Shown: one piece after another, positions 11,658-22,189 of the stretch | Layout of the letters: the number at the start of each line of letters is the position of its first letter | Position numbering within the stretch: the stretch's first letter is position 1 | Made by a program: the position numbers and the translations under genes | Notes under the pieces: model-generated | The model's input: only the letters and a program-made list of their open reading frames with translations | Database searches by the model: none | What the model was told of the DNA's origin: nothing | Source of the DNA: Macrotis lagotis | Lineage: Eukaryota; Chordata; Mammalia; Peramelemorphia; Peramelidae | DNA length: 64,000 bases | Assembly: GCF_037893015.1 (NCBI RefSeq) | Contig: NC_133658.1 | Location: forward strand, 281,652,993 to 281,716,992 | Reading direction: 5' to 3'

Positions 11658-12079
11658 ACTCAATGGCCATTGAACAAAGTGAAATTGAATGACAATAGCA
11701 TATTTCTATAGCCCTTTTTTTCCTGATACAAATGCCAGAAGGAGAGCAGTGTAAGTAATATTTTCCCTATTTTTACATATAAGGAAAACAAGCTTCATAA
11801 ACATTAAATGACTGAACTGGGACAGATGACTTAACCAGGACAAAGCAGTTCCCACAAAATTACTACTAACCCATCTACTAAGGTCCTATGATATCTGACA
11901 AAAGAGTATCCCAGAGAATAAGAAAGAATTCAGACAGTAAGAAGTAAAGGACACAGTTAGCCTTATGATAGCTATCAGTTCATTTGAACAAAATATTAAT
12001 TGCTTACTGTAGCCAAGACTCTATGCCTACCTAAGGAAACAATTCATACCCTCAAAGAATTCACATTCTGGGAAGGGAG

Positions 12080-12510
12080 GAAGTGAAAAAAAATTTTTAT
12101 TAAATGCTTCTATGAGCTGGGCACTATATAAGTGCTTTACAGATATTATATGTTTATATTCAGAGCAACCTAGAAAGTGAATACTATTTTTCACTCCCAT
12201 TTTACCTATGAGAAAACTGAAGCAGAAGTTAAAGGACTTAGGTGGCATAGTGGATAAAGCACCGGCCTTGGAGTCAGGAGTACCTGGGTTCAAATCCGGT
12301 CTCAGACACTTAATAATTACCTAGCTGTGTGGCCCTGGTCAAGCCACTTAACCCCATTTGCCTTGCAAAAACCTAAAAAAAAAAAAAGAAGTTAAAGGAC
12401 TTGCTCAGGGTTACACAGTGCTAGTTAGGTGTCTGAGCAAGATTTGACTCAGGACTTCTTGACTTAGGTCCACCACTTTTATTGACTGCACCATCTAGCT
12501 GCCTCTGTAG
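12080..12510 (-). repeat. Old CORE-SINE/MIR-like copy (minus), split by a SINE
   Basis: TATAAGTGCTTTACAGATAT, TTTTACCTATGAGAAAACTG, then after the insertion CTCAGGGTTACACAGTGCTA and TGCACCATCTAGCTGCCTC. Confidence 0.6.
12240..12386 (+). mobile_element. tRNA-derived marsupial SINE, nested, perfect 16-bp target duplication
   Basis: GGTGGCATAGTGGATAAAGC, GGGTTCAAATCCGGTCTCAG, CCATTTGCCTTGCAAAAACC and poly(A). agaagttaaaggactt occurs at 12224-12239 and 12387-12402. Inserted in the older reverse SINE 12080-12510. Good preservation suggests a fairly recent insertion. Confidence 0.93.
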
Positions 12511-12829
12511 GAAGAGAGTCTTATAATGCTCTTACCAATAAGCATAGTACAAATAAAATTGATTGTGGAGAGAAAAAAGGCCAAGAATTAGGAGGATCAA
12601 GAAAGGTTGAATGGAGGAAGTAGTAACTAAGTGGAAAGGATAGGAGAAACCTAAATCTCTCCCATTTGAGAAAACCCTAAACTTGCCTTAGATCCTACAA
12701 TCCTTGTAAACTGTCCACCTGGACCTCTTCTCCCTTTCTCAAACTTCTTGGAAAAATCAAAAAACAAACATCTCCCCTCATTACCTTCATTTCTTCTCTC
12801 TTTACTGTCTCTAGAATATCTCTAGTTTG

Positions 12830-13040
12830 ACTGCTAGGTTATGGAGTCAGAAAGATCTGAATTCAAATCTTGCACTAGTTGTGTGATCCTGGGATGGTCA
12901 CTTGACTTTTGTTTGTTTCAGTTTCCTCATCTGTAAAGTGAGGATAATTATATCACCTGTCTCCCATGGTTGTGGGGATAGCATGAGATGATATTTATAA
13001 AGTCCTTTGCAAACCTTAAAATGATATGCAAATACTGACT
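12830..13040 (+). repeat. MIR
   Basis: GGAGTCAGAAAGATCTGAAT, CAGTTTCCTCATCTGTAAAG and ATAAAGTCCTTTGCAAACCT in MIR order. Confidence 0.6.
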
Positions 13041-13049
13041 ATAATTTTC

Positions 13050-13212
13050 TTTCTTTTTTTTTTTTAGTGTTTTTGCAAGGCAAATGGGGTTAAGTGGCTT
13101 GCCCAGGGCCACACAGCTAGGTAATTATTAAGTGTCTGAGACCGGATTTGAACCCAGGTACTCCTGACTCCAAGGCCGGTGCTTTATCCACTATGCTACC
13201 TAGCTGCCCCCA
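13050..13212 (-). mobile_element. tRNA-derived marsupial SINE with target duplication
   Basis: Reverse copy with poly(T) start, GCAAGGCAAATGGGGTTAAG, GAGACCGGATTTGAACCCAG and CTATGCTACCTAGCTGCCCC. Flanked by ataattttc at 13041-13049 and 13213-13221. Confidence 0.9.
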
Positions 13213-13796
13213 ATAATTTTCATTCTGACCTTATCAATGAATCACATCTGCTTTCTTTAAAGAAACCATTCTAAGGCCTTTTCTCATTCCTTATCTTTTT
13301 TGATTTCCCTATAACCTTTTTTTTTAAGTTTTTGCAAGGCAATGGGGTTAAGTGGCTTGACCAAGGCCACACAGCTAGGTAATTATTAAGAGTCTGAGAC
13401 TGGATTTGAATTCAGGTACTCCTGACTCCAGGGCCAGTGCTCTATCCATTGTGACACCTAGCCACCCCCTACTGTGCCACCTAGCCGCCCCCCCATTTCC
13501 CTATAACTTTTGACAGCATCTAGGTGGCACGTGGATAGAGTGCCAGGTCTAAAGTCAGAAAGAATCATCTTCCTGAGAAGATGATTCTTTCTGAGACCGG
13601 ATTTCAACTCAGGAAGATGATTTTTTCTGAGACCAGATTTAAACTCAGGAAGACGATTCTAGATGATTCTAGACACCTAGATGCTGTCAAAGGTTATACA
13701 GAAATCAAAAAGATAAGGAATGAGAAAAGGCTTTAGAATGGTTTCTTTTAAAGAAAGCAGATTTGATTCATTGATAAGGTCAGAATAAAAATTATA
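13213..13796. repeat. Fold-back palindrome, one arm interrupted by a SINE
   Basis: The left arm (13213-13303 plus 13494-13533) is the reverse complement of the right arm (13674-13796) over about 120 bp with few differences. Near the centre is a perfect 15-bp stem, AGAAAGAATCATCTT at 13557-13571 and its complement at 13578-13592, with a 6-nt loop CCTGAG. The right inner part carries two 36-bp tandem units (13577-13612, 13613-13648). The centre is derived from SINE sequence. Confidence 0.85.
13316..13493 (-). mobile_element. tRNA-derived SINE inside the left palindrome arm
   Basis: Reverse copy: GCAAGGCAATGGGGTTAAGT, GAGACTGGATTTGAATTCAG, and a doubled head end (CACCTAGCCACCCCC then CACCTAGCCGCCC). 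Flanked by atttccctataac at 13303-13315 and a near-identical copy at 13494-13507. Absent from the right arm, so it inserted after the palindrome formed or the palindrome was copied from an empty arm. Confidence 0.85.
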
Positions 13797-13941
13797 CTCA
13801 CTTAACCCAGTTTACTTCAATTTCCTCATCTGTAAAATAAACTGGAGAAAGAAGGCAAACCACTCCAGTATCTTTGCCAAGAAAACCCCTAATGGGGTCA
13901 TGGGAAGTCAGACATAACTGAAAAATGACTGCACAATAACA
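13797..13941 (+). mobile_element. RTE-tailed SINE, 3' half
   Basis: TTCCTCATCTGTAAAATAAA, GGCAAACCACTCCAGTATCT, TTGCCAAGAAAACCCCTAAT and TCAGACATAACTGAAAAATG, ending ACAATAACAA. The tRNA head is missing. Confidence 0.7.
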
Positions 13942-14045
13942 ATTTTTGACACTATTGACCATCCTCTCTTTCTGTACACTATCTTCTCTTGTTTCCTTTT
14001 TTAGTCTTCTTTACTAGTTCATTAACGATATTCTTAAATCTCATT

Positions 14046-15810
14046 TTAGGCATTTCTCAGAGTTTGGTCTTGGGCCTTTTTTTCTTCTCTCTCTACATTC
14101 TTGGTGACTTCATCAACTTCTAAGGAATCAACTATCTTCTCTGTGCTTACTTTCTCTCCTGAGCTAAAGTGTAACATCACTCTGGGCATAGTAGACATTT
14201 TTAACTGGATATTCCATTGAAATTTCAAACCCCACATGTCCAAATTTGAATTCATTATCTTCCCCCCAAAATCTAACCTTCCTCTGAACTTCTGAATTTC
14301 TTTTGAAGGTACTGTTATCCTTTCAGTCATCCAAGTTTGTAATCTCATTGGGATTCATAACTCTCCTAGTTCTCCTTTCTGTCTGACCATTCTTTCTAAC
14401 TCTCCTATTCTTCTCCTTTCTGTCTCTGTCTTGGGCCGTCTTCTCTTTCAACTTTATTTTATTTCACTTAAGGAATTACTGATCTCATTAGCACTTGTGT
14501 GGGCAATTATCATCTCATAAAGATGATTCCCAGTTCTATATATCCATTCCTAGTTTGCCTCCCGAGTTATGTTCACATAGCATCAATGAATTTTTTGGAT
14601 ATCTCATACTGATGTTGTATAGTCATCTCAAATTCGATGTGCTCAAAAGAGAACTCTTTCCTCTCTTTCAAATCTCCCTATCACTATTAAATGTATCACC
14701 ATTTTCCTAGGAACCCAAACTTAGTGTCACCATCAACTCCACATTTTCATTCATCCCATATATCCAACCCATCACTAAATTTACTTGTTTCTCTTCTGTC
14801 AGAGCATCTCTTGTATACATTCTCTTTTGTCCTCTCACAGACAACACTTGTTCAGGTCCTCATTGTTTTTCCCCTGCACAACTGCAAGGCTTCTTCCTTT
14901 TCCAGTCTTCTTGTACCCTTCTCTTCTCAGACCCTCCACAGTTGCATGGTCTACTGACTTGACCCCCTTCCCTCTGAGGCTTCCTATCAAGACTCTGCTC
15001 AGATTCTGTCCTTTACAGTCAATTTTTCCCAGTCATCCTTCTAAGATACTCATACCCCCTTCTCTGAGATTACCATTCACCTACTCTTTAAAAGGTAGGT
15101 GCCTCATTAGATACATGTGTTCCTGGAGGGTAGGATTGGTTTTGGGTTTTTTTCCTGCCTTTCTTTGTATCCCCAGGGCTTCGCAAGGTTTCTACAGAGT
15201 AGACACTCAGTAAATAGTTACTGGCAGATAATTTAGTTCATTCCTTCTTATCACTCAACCCATATATACAGTTATTATCAAATCTTGTCATTTCTTCCTT
15301 CACAACATCTCTTCCACCCATGACTGTCTCTTCATTCACAAAGCTACCAGCCCAGTTCAGGCTTTCCTCACATCTGACCTGGACTAGTTTAATAGCCATC
15401 TGTTCTAAACTAGCCTTAATGCAGTGGCCAGCTGATTTTTCTATAGGACAAATATGACCATATAATTTCCTATTCAGTAAATGCTGTTGGTTCCCTATTA
15501 TTGGTAACAACAAATACAAATTCTTCTGTTTGGCATTTAAATCCTTCACAACCTGGCTTCAGTTTATTTGCCCAGTTTTATTGCATGCTATTCCCTTATA
15601 CAGATAATCAGTCAGATAATCTGAACTTTTTGCTTTCCTGATACATGGCACTCCATTTCCCACTGCTGAATTTTTTCATAGGAAATCCTCCTAGGCTAAA
15701 GTGACCTTTCCTTTTCACCTCCATCTTTCAGAATTTCTTGCTTCCTTTAAGACTCATTTTCAAGCATCAAATTCTCAATGATCCTCTTATAGAAATCACC
15801 CAAATCACCT
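14046..15810 (+). mobile_element. L2 LINE pieces including reverse-transcriptase remnant
   Basis: Several consecutive diverged pieces in L2 order: GTCTTGGGCCTTTTTTTCTT (RT region), GAATTCATTATCTTCCCCCC, CCACATTTTCATTCATCCCATA-type sequence, then a second overlapping run with TGTTTGGCATTTAAATCCTT and CACAACCTGGCTTCAG. The order suggests two overlapping L2 insertions. The 142 aa frame at 14785-15213 is a by-product. Confidence 0.6.
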
Positions 15811-15814
15811 TGTA

Positions 15815-17139
15815 TTTCTTACTATGAAATACCCATTGCATCAGGTTTTATTATTACTAGCAATCTCTGGACTGTCCCCTTTTGGCATCAAAGTGAATGT
15901 GTCATCCAGGTTACCTCTCAATCTAGTTGGGAAGCAGCCCTTTGCTGCTCTCATTGGAAAAATTCAGCAAGAAATAGTGCTGCAAGGACTCTGTCTTGTT
16001 TTGGGGGTTCTTCCCACATTGCCAGTATTGTCCACTTTTGTTAAGGTCAAGCCACAATTCTCTGGGATAGAGATCTGTATTTCCTCAAGAGTAAAGGAAG
16101 AGAGTGGATGAAAAGGTAGAGGAGCTTTGAAATGGGGAGAAGAGGAAACTCTTGAAAGATGGTGTCTATTTCCTCTGAAAATCCAGAAACATACATTTGC
16201 TCAGAATGGAGTGGAAGAGGCATTAGTGGTGGAAGAAGAGAAAAGCCTTTTAGAGGAACAGGATGGAGGAAAAATACAGGTTTTGCCATACAGAAGTTAG
16301 GCCCAGTTGAGATGAGATAAGATGGCTTTGCAGTGGACTCAGCACAGATGTGGGGCTTCCTGTAACAGTCTTCATTGGCAATCTGGGATGGAGCATTTGC
16401 CAGATATAAATGAGGATAAGAAAAATTTGGAGTAAAGGAGTAATAGCACAGGGAAGTGGAAGGTTGAACTGTTTGCCTACAAATTCAAGACTCTGGTGTG
16501 GCCAGATTGGGGTAGAAAATTGAAGGGGGTGGAGTTGGGGTAGAGAGAGGGAAGGAGAGAATGTGGTAATAAAAGGTTGTGGATGAGTTCAAAGAGTACC
16601 CTTTAGGATTAGTCCAGGGACATTAGGAGATCAGAAGAAAAGGATCAAAGGGGACTTTTTGAGTTCAAAATGAAGAAAGTGGCACAGTTATGGGTAGCAG
16701 TGAGATCTAGGGTATAACCATCCCTTTGGATAGCTAGAGAAGAGCAAATCTCTGTATACTACATGTTATATACCTATTTATAAAGTATGATGAGCCTTTT
16801 GTTGTGGATGCAGACATACTTGGGTACCTTTAACCTGGAATAGTTTGGGGGGCCCTAAAGGCAAGAGGAGGGTATCTGGATGCTATAGTTATATTAAACT
16901 AGAGCTTATTTCTCTGTAACTTCTATTCATTTCTCTAAGTTCTAAACACTGGGACCAACCAGAATGTTGACTCTAGAATGTTTTCCACATGTTAGCAGTA
17001 TTGTACTCAAACTCCTCAGTCTTCTCCAGGTTAAATTATCCCAATCACTTTAATAAAAATCCTCTGATGGCATGAATTTCAGTCCCTTCCTCTTCTTGAT
17101 CACCCTCCTTGAACACACTTGAGCTTGTAGACACCCTCC
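15815..17139. other. Unclassified non-coding stretch
   Basis: No repeat or exon recognised. The frames at 15824-16111 and 16047-16289 overlap on opposite strands and show no family features. Confidence 0.4.
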
Positions 17140-17410
17140 TTAGAACAAATATTTATTATGTACTTTCTTTGTGTCAAGCTTTATGGTAAGTATTTTACAG
17201 ATAATATCTCATTGGATCCTTCTAATAATACTGTGAGGAACCCTCCCTATTATCCTTGTAATATTATTATCCCTATTTTACAGTTGAGGAAACTGAGGCA
17301 GACTGAAGGTAAGAGATTGCTCAAGATCACACAGCTTGTAAATGTCTAAGAGCAGATCTGAACTCAGGTCTTGCTGACTTCAGGTACAACACTCTCTCCA
17401 TCCCTCCACC
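17140..17410 (-). repeat. Old CORE-SINE/MIR-like element (minus)
   Basis: ATTTATTATGTACTTTCTTT, TCTCATTGGATCCTTCTAAT, TTTTACAGTTGAGGAAACTG and AAGATCACACAGCTTGTAAA occur in reverse-MIR order. Confidence 0.6.
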
Positions 17411-17579
17411 CAGAACTGACCACATGGGGTCTGATCAGGGCTGACTATTAACTTTAGTTCACCCTGATTTCTTTCTTCTCTTTTGAATTCTCATAGCTCT
17501 GCTTTTTTGGGGGCACTGATCAAATACCTTCTTTCTGAAATTCTGTGATTCCTTGAACTGTTTTAGCAACTCCTCTTCC

Positions 17580-18170
17580 TGCCGTGACCAGGAGCTCCAG
17601 GAGGGAAATAACTCCGTCTCCTTTCATTTTTCATCCCAGTGACCAGTGCAGGTTGGGGTCCAAAGGAAGCATCGGTAAACCCTGGTTGAATCAAATTTCC
17701 CTTGCAGCTCAGTTAAGCCTGGCAGGATTCTGGGTGGCCCCACATAGGGATACATTCCTGAATTGATTTGATCATGATGGGATTGGCTACCTCCAGGTGC
17801 CCCTCATTTACCTGCCAGACTTCCGGAAGGAAGAAAAGGTGAATCCACTTCAGGAGAGAATTAAACTATGCAACACTCATGAATTAGTCGGTAGTGATGG
17901 GGAGGAGGGGTGCAGAATAGGGGGCCTCTGCTGCCTGGGGAACTTAATTAGATTGAAAATCACCCTGGCTATAGCTGCACACATGTTTTTAGGAAAGACT
18001 TGGCTCTGTCAGGAGAAAAGTAATCGGTGAAACCTTTTCGTTTCTGAGTCATCAACTGCAATATGATGGCCTTGATATTGTGAGCTGAATTCAAACCCCG
18101 CAAAATAAATTGTTTAATTTTCCTAAATAAATCCTCTTTATTTTCTCTCATGCAGAAAACTGAGAGATGA
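17580..18170. promoter_or_regulatory. Repeat-free island with TTAATTAG site
   Basis: Unique sequence between a MIR and an L2 copy. CTTAATTAGATTG lies at 17943-17955 and AATAAATTGTTTAATTTTCC near 18103. It reads like conserved noncoding DNA but has no other support. Confidence 0.25.
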
Positions 18171-18329
18171 TAGCTCTACCCTGCTATGAGGTGCTAGCTC
18201 AGCATTACTAACACACTACACAAACTCAGGGGGTAGTTGGGGGTTGGGGATGGAGGAGGATTTTCCCCAATAATTCTCAGTTCATTGTTCTGGTTCAGAT
18301 CCCACAGCTCTCAGAGAAAACTAGGTCTC

Positions 18330-18790
18330 CATGGATCCAGTCTGGTCTACATGCCACTACCGTTTACATCTTCCCACAAAGCTGCTCCCCTGCTCAGACT
18401 GTGACCCCCACAGTCCAGCAGATCAAACCCAGACTTCAAAGTCCCATCTTATTCTTCATGAACAGTATCCTAACCAGATTTGTCTCATCCCCATTGCTGA
18501 ACACATCCTGCTCATTTCCCCACTTTCCCCTGCCCTTTGTGCTACATTCTCATCCTAGAATGCCCTTCCCAATCATCTTTATTTTTCCAGCCTACTTATA
18601 CTTTAGATCAAGTTTCCATATATTAACAATCCTTGACAAACCCAAGCTACAGGGATCTCTTCTTTGCTTTCCATTCCCATAGCACTGAGGTATATAGATT
18701 TCATTGTATTTTCCTGTCCTTTTCATATGTTCTTGTGTAATAAGTTGCTCTTAATAATTTTGCTGCTGTTGATTTAAAAAAAAGTTCACA
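18330..18790 (+). mobile_element. Diverged L2 LINE 3' fragment
   Basis: Contains AGAATGCCCTTCCCAATC and a pyrimidine-rich context as in other L2 3' ends, ending near TTCTTGTGTAATAAG. Old and weak. Confidence 0.4.
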
Positions 18791-19015
18791 TTTTCATAGA
18801 GCTTTTCAGTTTTTAAAGCACTTTCTCATAATGACCATTATAACATCTTTTCCAATGAACAATATTAGCATCTTCATTTTACAGATTAAAAAAACTGAGA
18901 TTCAAACAGGTGAGGTGATTTGCCCAAAGTCACAGAGCTAGGAAGTAAAAGGTTCAGGGTTTTAAATATGGTCTCCTGATTCCTAAATGTATATACCATG
19001 TTCTCTTTTCCACTT
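18785..19015 (-). repeat. MIR-like element (minus)
   Basis: TTTTAAAGCACTTTCTCATA, CATTTTACAGATTAAAAAAA and CCAAAGTCACAGAGCTAGGA. Ancient. Confidence 0.55.
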
Positions 19016-19564
19016 TTGAATAATTTACCTCTCACTTAGACCATAAATTCTTCCTATATGAACTGGTCTTTCTCTTCCTCAATAAATACTTGCTGAGTAT
19101 CACCTCAGTTCAAGTGCCACCTTTTGTTGGAGACCTTTCTTGGTCTCCCCTCTTCCCAGTTGTTAGTGATTTCCCTTTCATCTTCAATATACAACAACAT
19201 CATTTCTACCAAAATTCTTACTATGACATATCCAATGAGTAGTCAAATTGTATTTATTTTAAAATTTCTACAAAGGAGGAGCTCATTGCTCCCAAATACA
19301 GCCCATTCTTCTTATGCACAATTATAAGAGAATTTGTCTTTATATCAAGTTGAAATCTGCCTCTTTGCAACTCCTACCCAAGAGATCTATCCAATCCCTC
19401 TTCCCCTAACATCCTTTTAAATACTTGAAAGAAATTCTTAATGTCTCTCCTAAATCTCCTTTTCTCTAAACACAAATCAATCAGTAAACATTTATTAAAC
19501 ACCTGTTGTGTCAGGCATTCCCAAGATTCCTTGAATTAATTCTCACATTACATAATCTCCCAGT

Positions 19565-20195
19565 TTGTTTTTTTAATTGAAATTTTATTTTTCTAATTAC
19601 ATGCAATGGTAGTTTATCAACATTTGTCCATTTGCAAATTTATGAGTTTCACATTTTTCTTCCATCCTTTCTTTCCTCCCTCCCTCCTCCCCATGGTGGC
19701 AAATAGTCTGGTAAAAGTTGTACATGTGCAATTATGTTTAACATATTTTCATATTAGTCATTTTGTGAGAGGGATTAAAACTAAGGGGAAATGGGAAAAA
19801 ACACGAGAAAGAAAGAAAAAACATAAAAGAAGTTTTAAAAAGTGAGCATGGTATGCTTTGCTATGCATTCAGATTCATAGTTTTTTCTCTGGATGTGTAT
19901 GGTATTGTCCATAGCAGATCTCTCAGGATTGTCCTTGATCTCTGAACTGTTGAGAGAAGCTGCATCTCATAGTTGAGTATCTCACAATGTTGTTGATGTG
20001 TACAATGCTTTCTTGGTTCTACCCACTTCATTCAGCATCAGTTCATGCAAATCTTTCCATGCTTCTCTAAAGTCTGACTGCTGGTGATAATCTCCCAGTT
20101 CTTCATTGTTCTGTTGCCTTCCTCCAACGATCTCCAGCCAATTGATGTCCTTTCCAGTTCTAAATTTATGGTTTTTCCTAAAACACAATTCGTAA
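19565..20195 (-). mobile_element. L1 3' end fragment (minus strand)
   Basis: On the minus strand it encodes DFREAWKDLHELMLNEVGRT near 20070, the C-terminus of L1 ORF2, followed by a 3' UTR that ends in the TTTTTCTAATTACATGCAAT-type terminus near 19570. 5' truncated. Confidence 0.6.
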
Positions 20196-20427
20196 AACTT
20201 CTTATAAGATTTAAATGTGGTCTAGCCAGAGCAACTTCCTTAAGAATTGGTAAGGCAGTTTCTTAAGGTCTTACATCTAGTTCTCTCAACTGCTGTAGGA
20301 CTTTGAGGAAATGACATCCTCTCTGTGTCTCACCATTCACAGTAATAAAATGGGTCTGTGATTATTTAAGTCTTTGTATATAGCTCAATGGTTTTTTAGT
20401 GTTTCAGATTCCAATATGCATGAAATT

Positions 20428-20902
20428 GGGGCAGTTAGGTAGTGCAGTGGGGTTGAGTGCTGGCTCTGAAGTCAGAAGAACCTGAGTTCAAATCCAGCCT
20501 CAGACACTAGCTGTGTGACCTTAGGTAAGCCATTTGCCTCACATTTGGTATACCTCCAGTCTTCCTGATCCATATCTGGTCACTGGACCCAGATGGCTCC
20601 AGAGGAGAAAGTGAGACTGGTGATTTAGCACAGAACCTCCTCAACTTAAATTCGATTTACTTGTATGTTGTCATGGCATCAGCTCTCTGATGTCATGGCC
20701 TTCTTTGAAAACAAAGGACAGGGGGCAGCTAGGTTGCTCAGTGGATAGAGCATGGGCCCTGGAGTCAGGAATACCTGAGTGCAAATCCGGCCTCAGATAC
20801 TTTCTAATTACCTAGCTGTGTGACCTTGGGCAAGCCACTTAACCCTATTGCCTTGCAAAAAACCTAAAAAAACAAAAGAAAAGAAAGGACAAACATCATC
20901 AT
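20428..20902 (+). mobile_element. Long SINE variant with CATCATC tail, split by a SINE
   Basis: Head GGGGCAGTTAGGTAGTGCAG, body CCAGATGGCTCCAGAGGAGA and CTGATGTCATGGCCTTCTTT, tail AAAGGACAAACATCATCATC. Same subfamily as 2176-2483. A second SINE sits inside the tail. Confidence 0.85.
20721..20883 (+). mobile_element. tRNA-derived marsupial SINE nested in another SINE
   Basis: GGGGGCAGCTAGGTTGCTCA to CCTTGCAAAAAACCTAAAAA. The host tail segment aaaggaca is duplicated at 20713-20720 and 20884-20891, which dates it as younger than its host. Confidence 0.92.
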
Positions 20903-21104
20903 CTTCATGCATGAGGATATTCCTATAAACACACACTGCATAGAGTTCCTCTGCTTCTTTCACCTAGCTTTCTGTAATGGAATGAGAATTATGATGGAGC
21001 CTGTTTTCTTACTGGTTGGACTTCCTGAGGTAGGGAAAACAGTTTAATTTATATTCAAGAAAAACAAACAAAGAAACCAAAATACCCAAAACTGAATGTA
21101 GCCA

Positions 21105-21260
21105 CATAAGGTATTAAACTAGAGTTCTAATTCCGACTCTGTCATTTACTTTCTATTTGACCTTGGACAAAGTAGTACCCTTTTCTGGCCTACATCTCAT
21201 TTTTTCAATGGTCTGAGACCATATGACTTCTAAGGTCCCTTTTAGTTCTAAATAGTTGAT
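21105..21260 (+). repeat. MIR fragment
   Basis: AGTTCTAATTCCGACTCTGT and GACCTTGGACAAAGTAGTAC, then CTTCTAAGGTCCCTTTTAGT. Old. Confidence 0.45.
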
Positions 21261-21453
21261 TCAATGATCTTTTTTATCTTGCAAAACTTGTGAACATAGT
21301 TTTATACCAAATCAAGTTTTCCCAGAGATAGAATAGGTGGCTTCCAACTCTCCTATTCCCTGAAATTTTATCTTTATGAAGCTATTCCTATGGGTTCTTA
21401 TGGTTCCCAGAGTCTTCTGGAATGAAACCAGTATTTTCTGATCCTGAAATGGA

Positions 21454-21680
21454 AACGGGACAACTAGGTAGTGTAGTGGAATCAGGAAGACCTGAGTTCA
21501 AATTCAGCTTAAGACACTTACTAGTTGTGTGACCCTGAGCAAGTCATTTAAACTTTTTTGCTTCAGTTTCCTTATCTGAAAAATGAGCTGGAGAAGGGAG
21601 TTACAAAGCTACTTCGGTATTTTTGCCAAGAAAACTCTAAATCATGAAGAGTCAGACAAGACTGAACCACAGCACCAAAT
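21454..21680 (+). mobile_element. RTE-tailed SINE
   Basis: Head ACAACTAGGTAGTGTAGTGG, GAGTTCAAATTCAGCTTAAG, tail GCTGGAGAAGGGAGTTACAA and AGAGTCAGACAAGACTGAAC. A short head deletion removes the part after the A box. Confidence 0.75.
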
Positions 21681-21764
21681 GGAGATCAATCGAAAGTCAA
21701 CTGAAAGTGAGAGAGCAGGATTTCAACCCAGGGAAGATGCCTGAAGAAATGGCTCCCACTTAAG

Positions 21765-21960
21765 ACTTCTATTTATGATATGCAAACCCCTTTCCTCATA
21801 ATAGCCCTAGGAGGTAAGGAGTGCAAGTATTATTTCCATTTCACAGAGGAAGAAACTGAGAGGAGAGAAAATGATTACACCAAGGTTGTATAACTAATAA
21901 CCAGTAGATTTGGAATTGAACCCTGATCTCTTAAGTGTTTAATGTTCTTTCCACTATGGA
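21765..21960 (-). repeat. MIR (minus)
   Basis: CTCATAATAGCCCTAGGAGG, CATTTCACAGAGGAAGAAAC and a TTTGGAATTGAACCCTGATC segment in reverse-MIR order. Confidence 0.55.
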
Positions 21961-22189
21961 AAGTTAAAGATATCTCTATCAGAAAAAGAAAGACAGATGC
22001 CAAATGGGGCCATAATGTTTCTGAGGATCAAAATGCATAGGAAGACACCACTTCCAAATGGCCCTGGAGTGATCCACTCCAAGATGGCTTCAAGAACTGA
22101 AACCAATGTCTCTATCCAGAGTTGGGCTTCCTTCTATGGTGGCCCAATCTATTGTCTCAAATTCTTGGTCTCCCTATTGGGGATAGGGG

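Noticed and set aside
13577-13648. CRISPR-like repeats
   Set aside because: Only two 36-bp units with no spacers, in SINE-derived eukaryotic DNA.
14785-15213. 142-aa frame as a host gene
   Set aside because: It lies inside an L2 LINE remnant.
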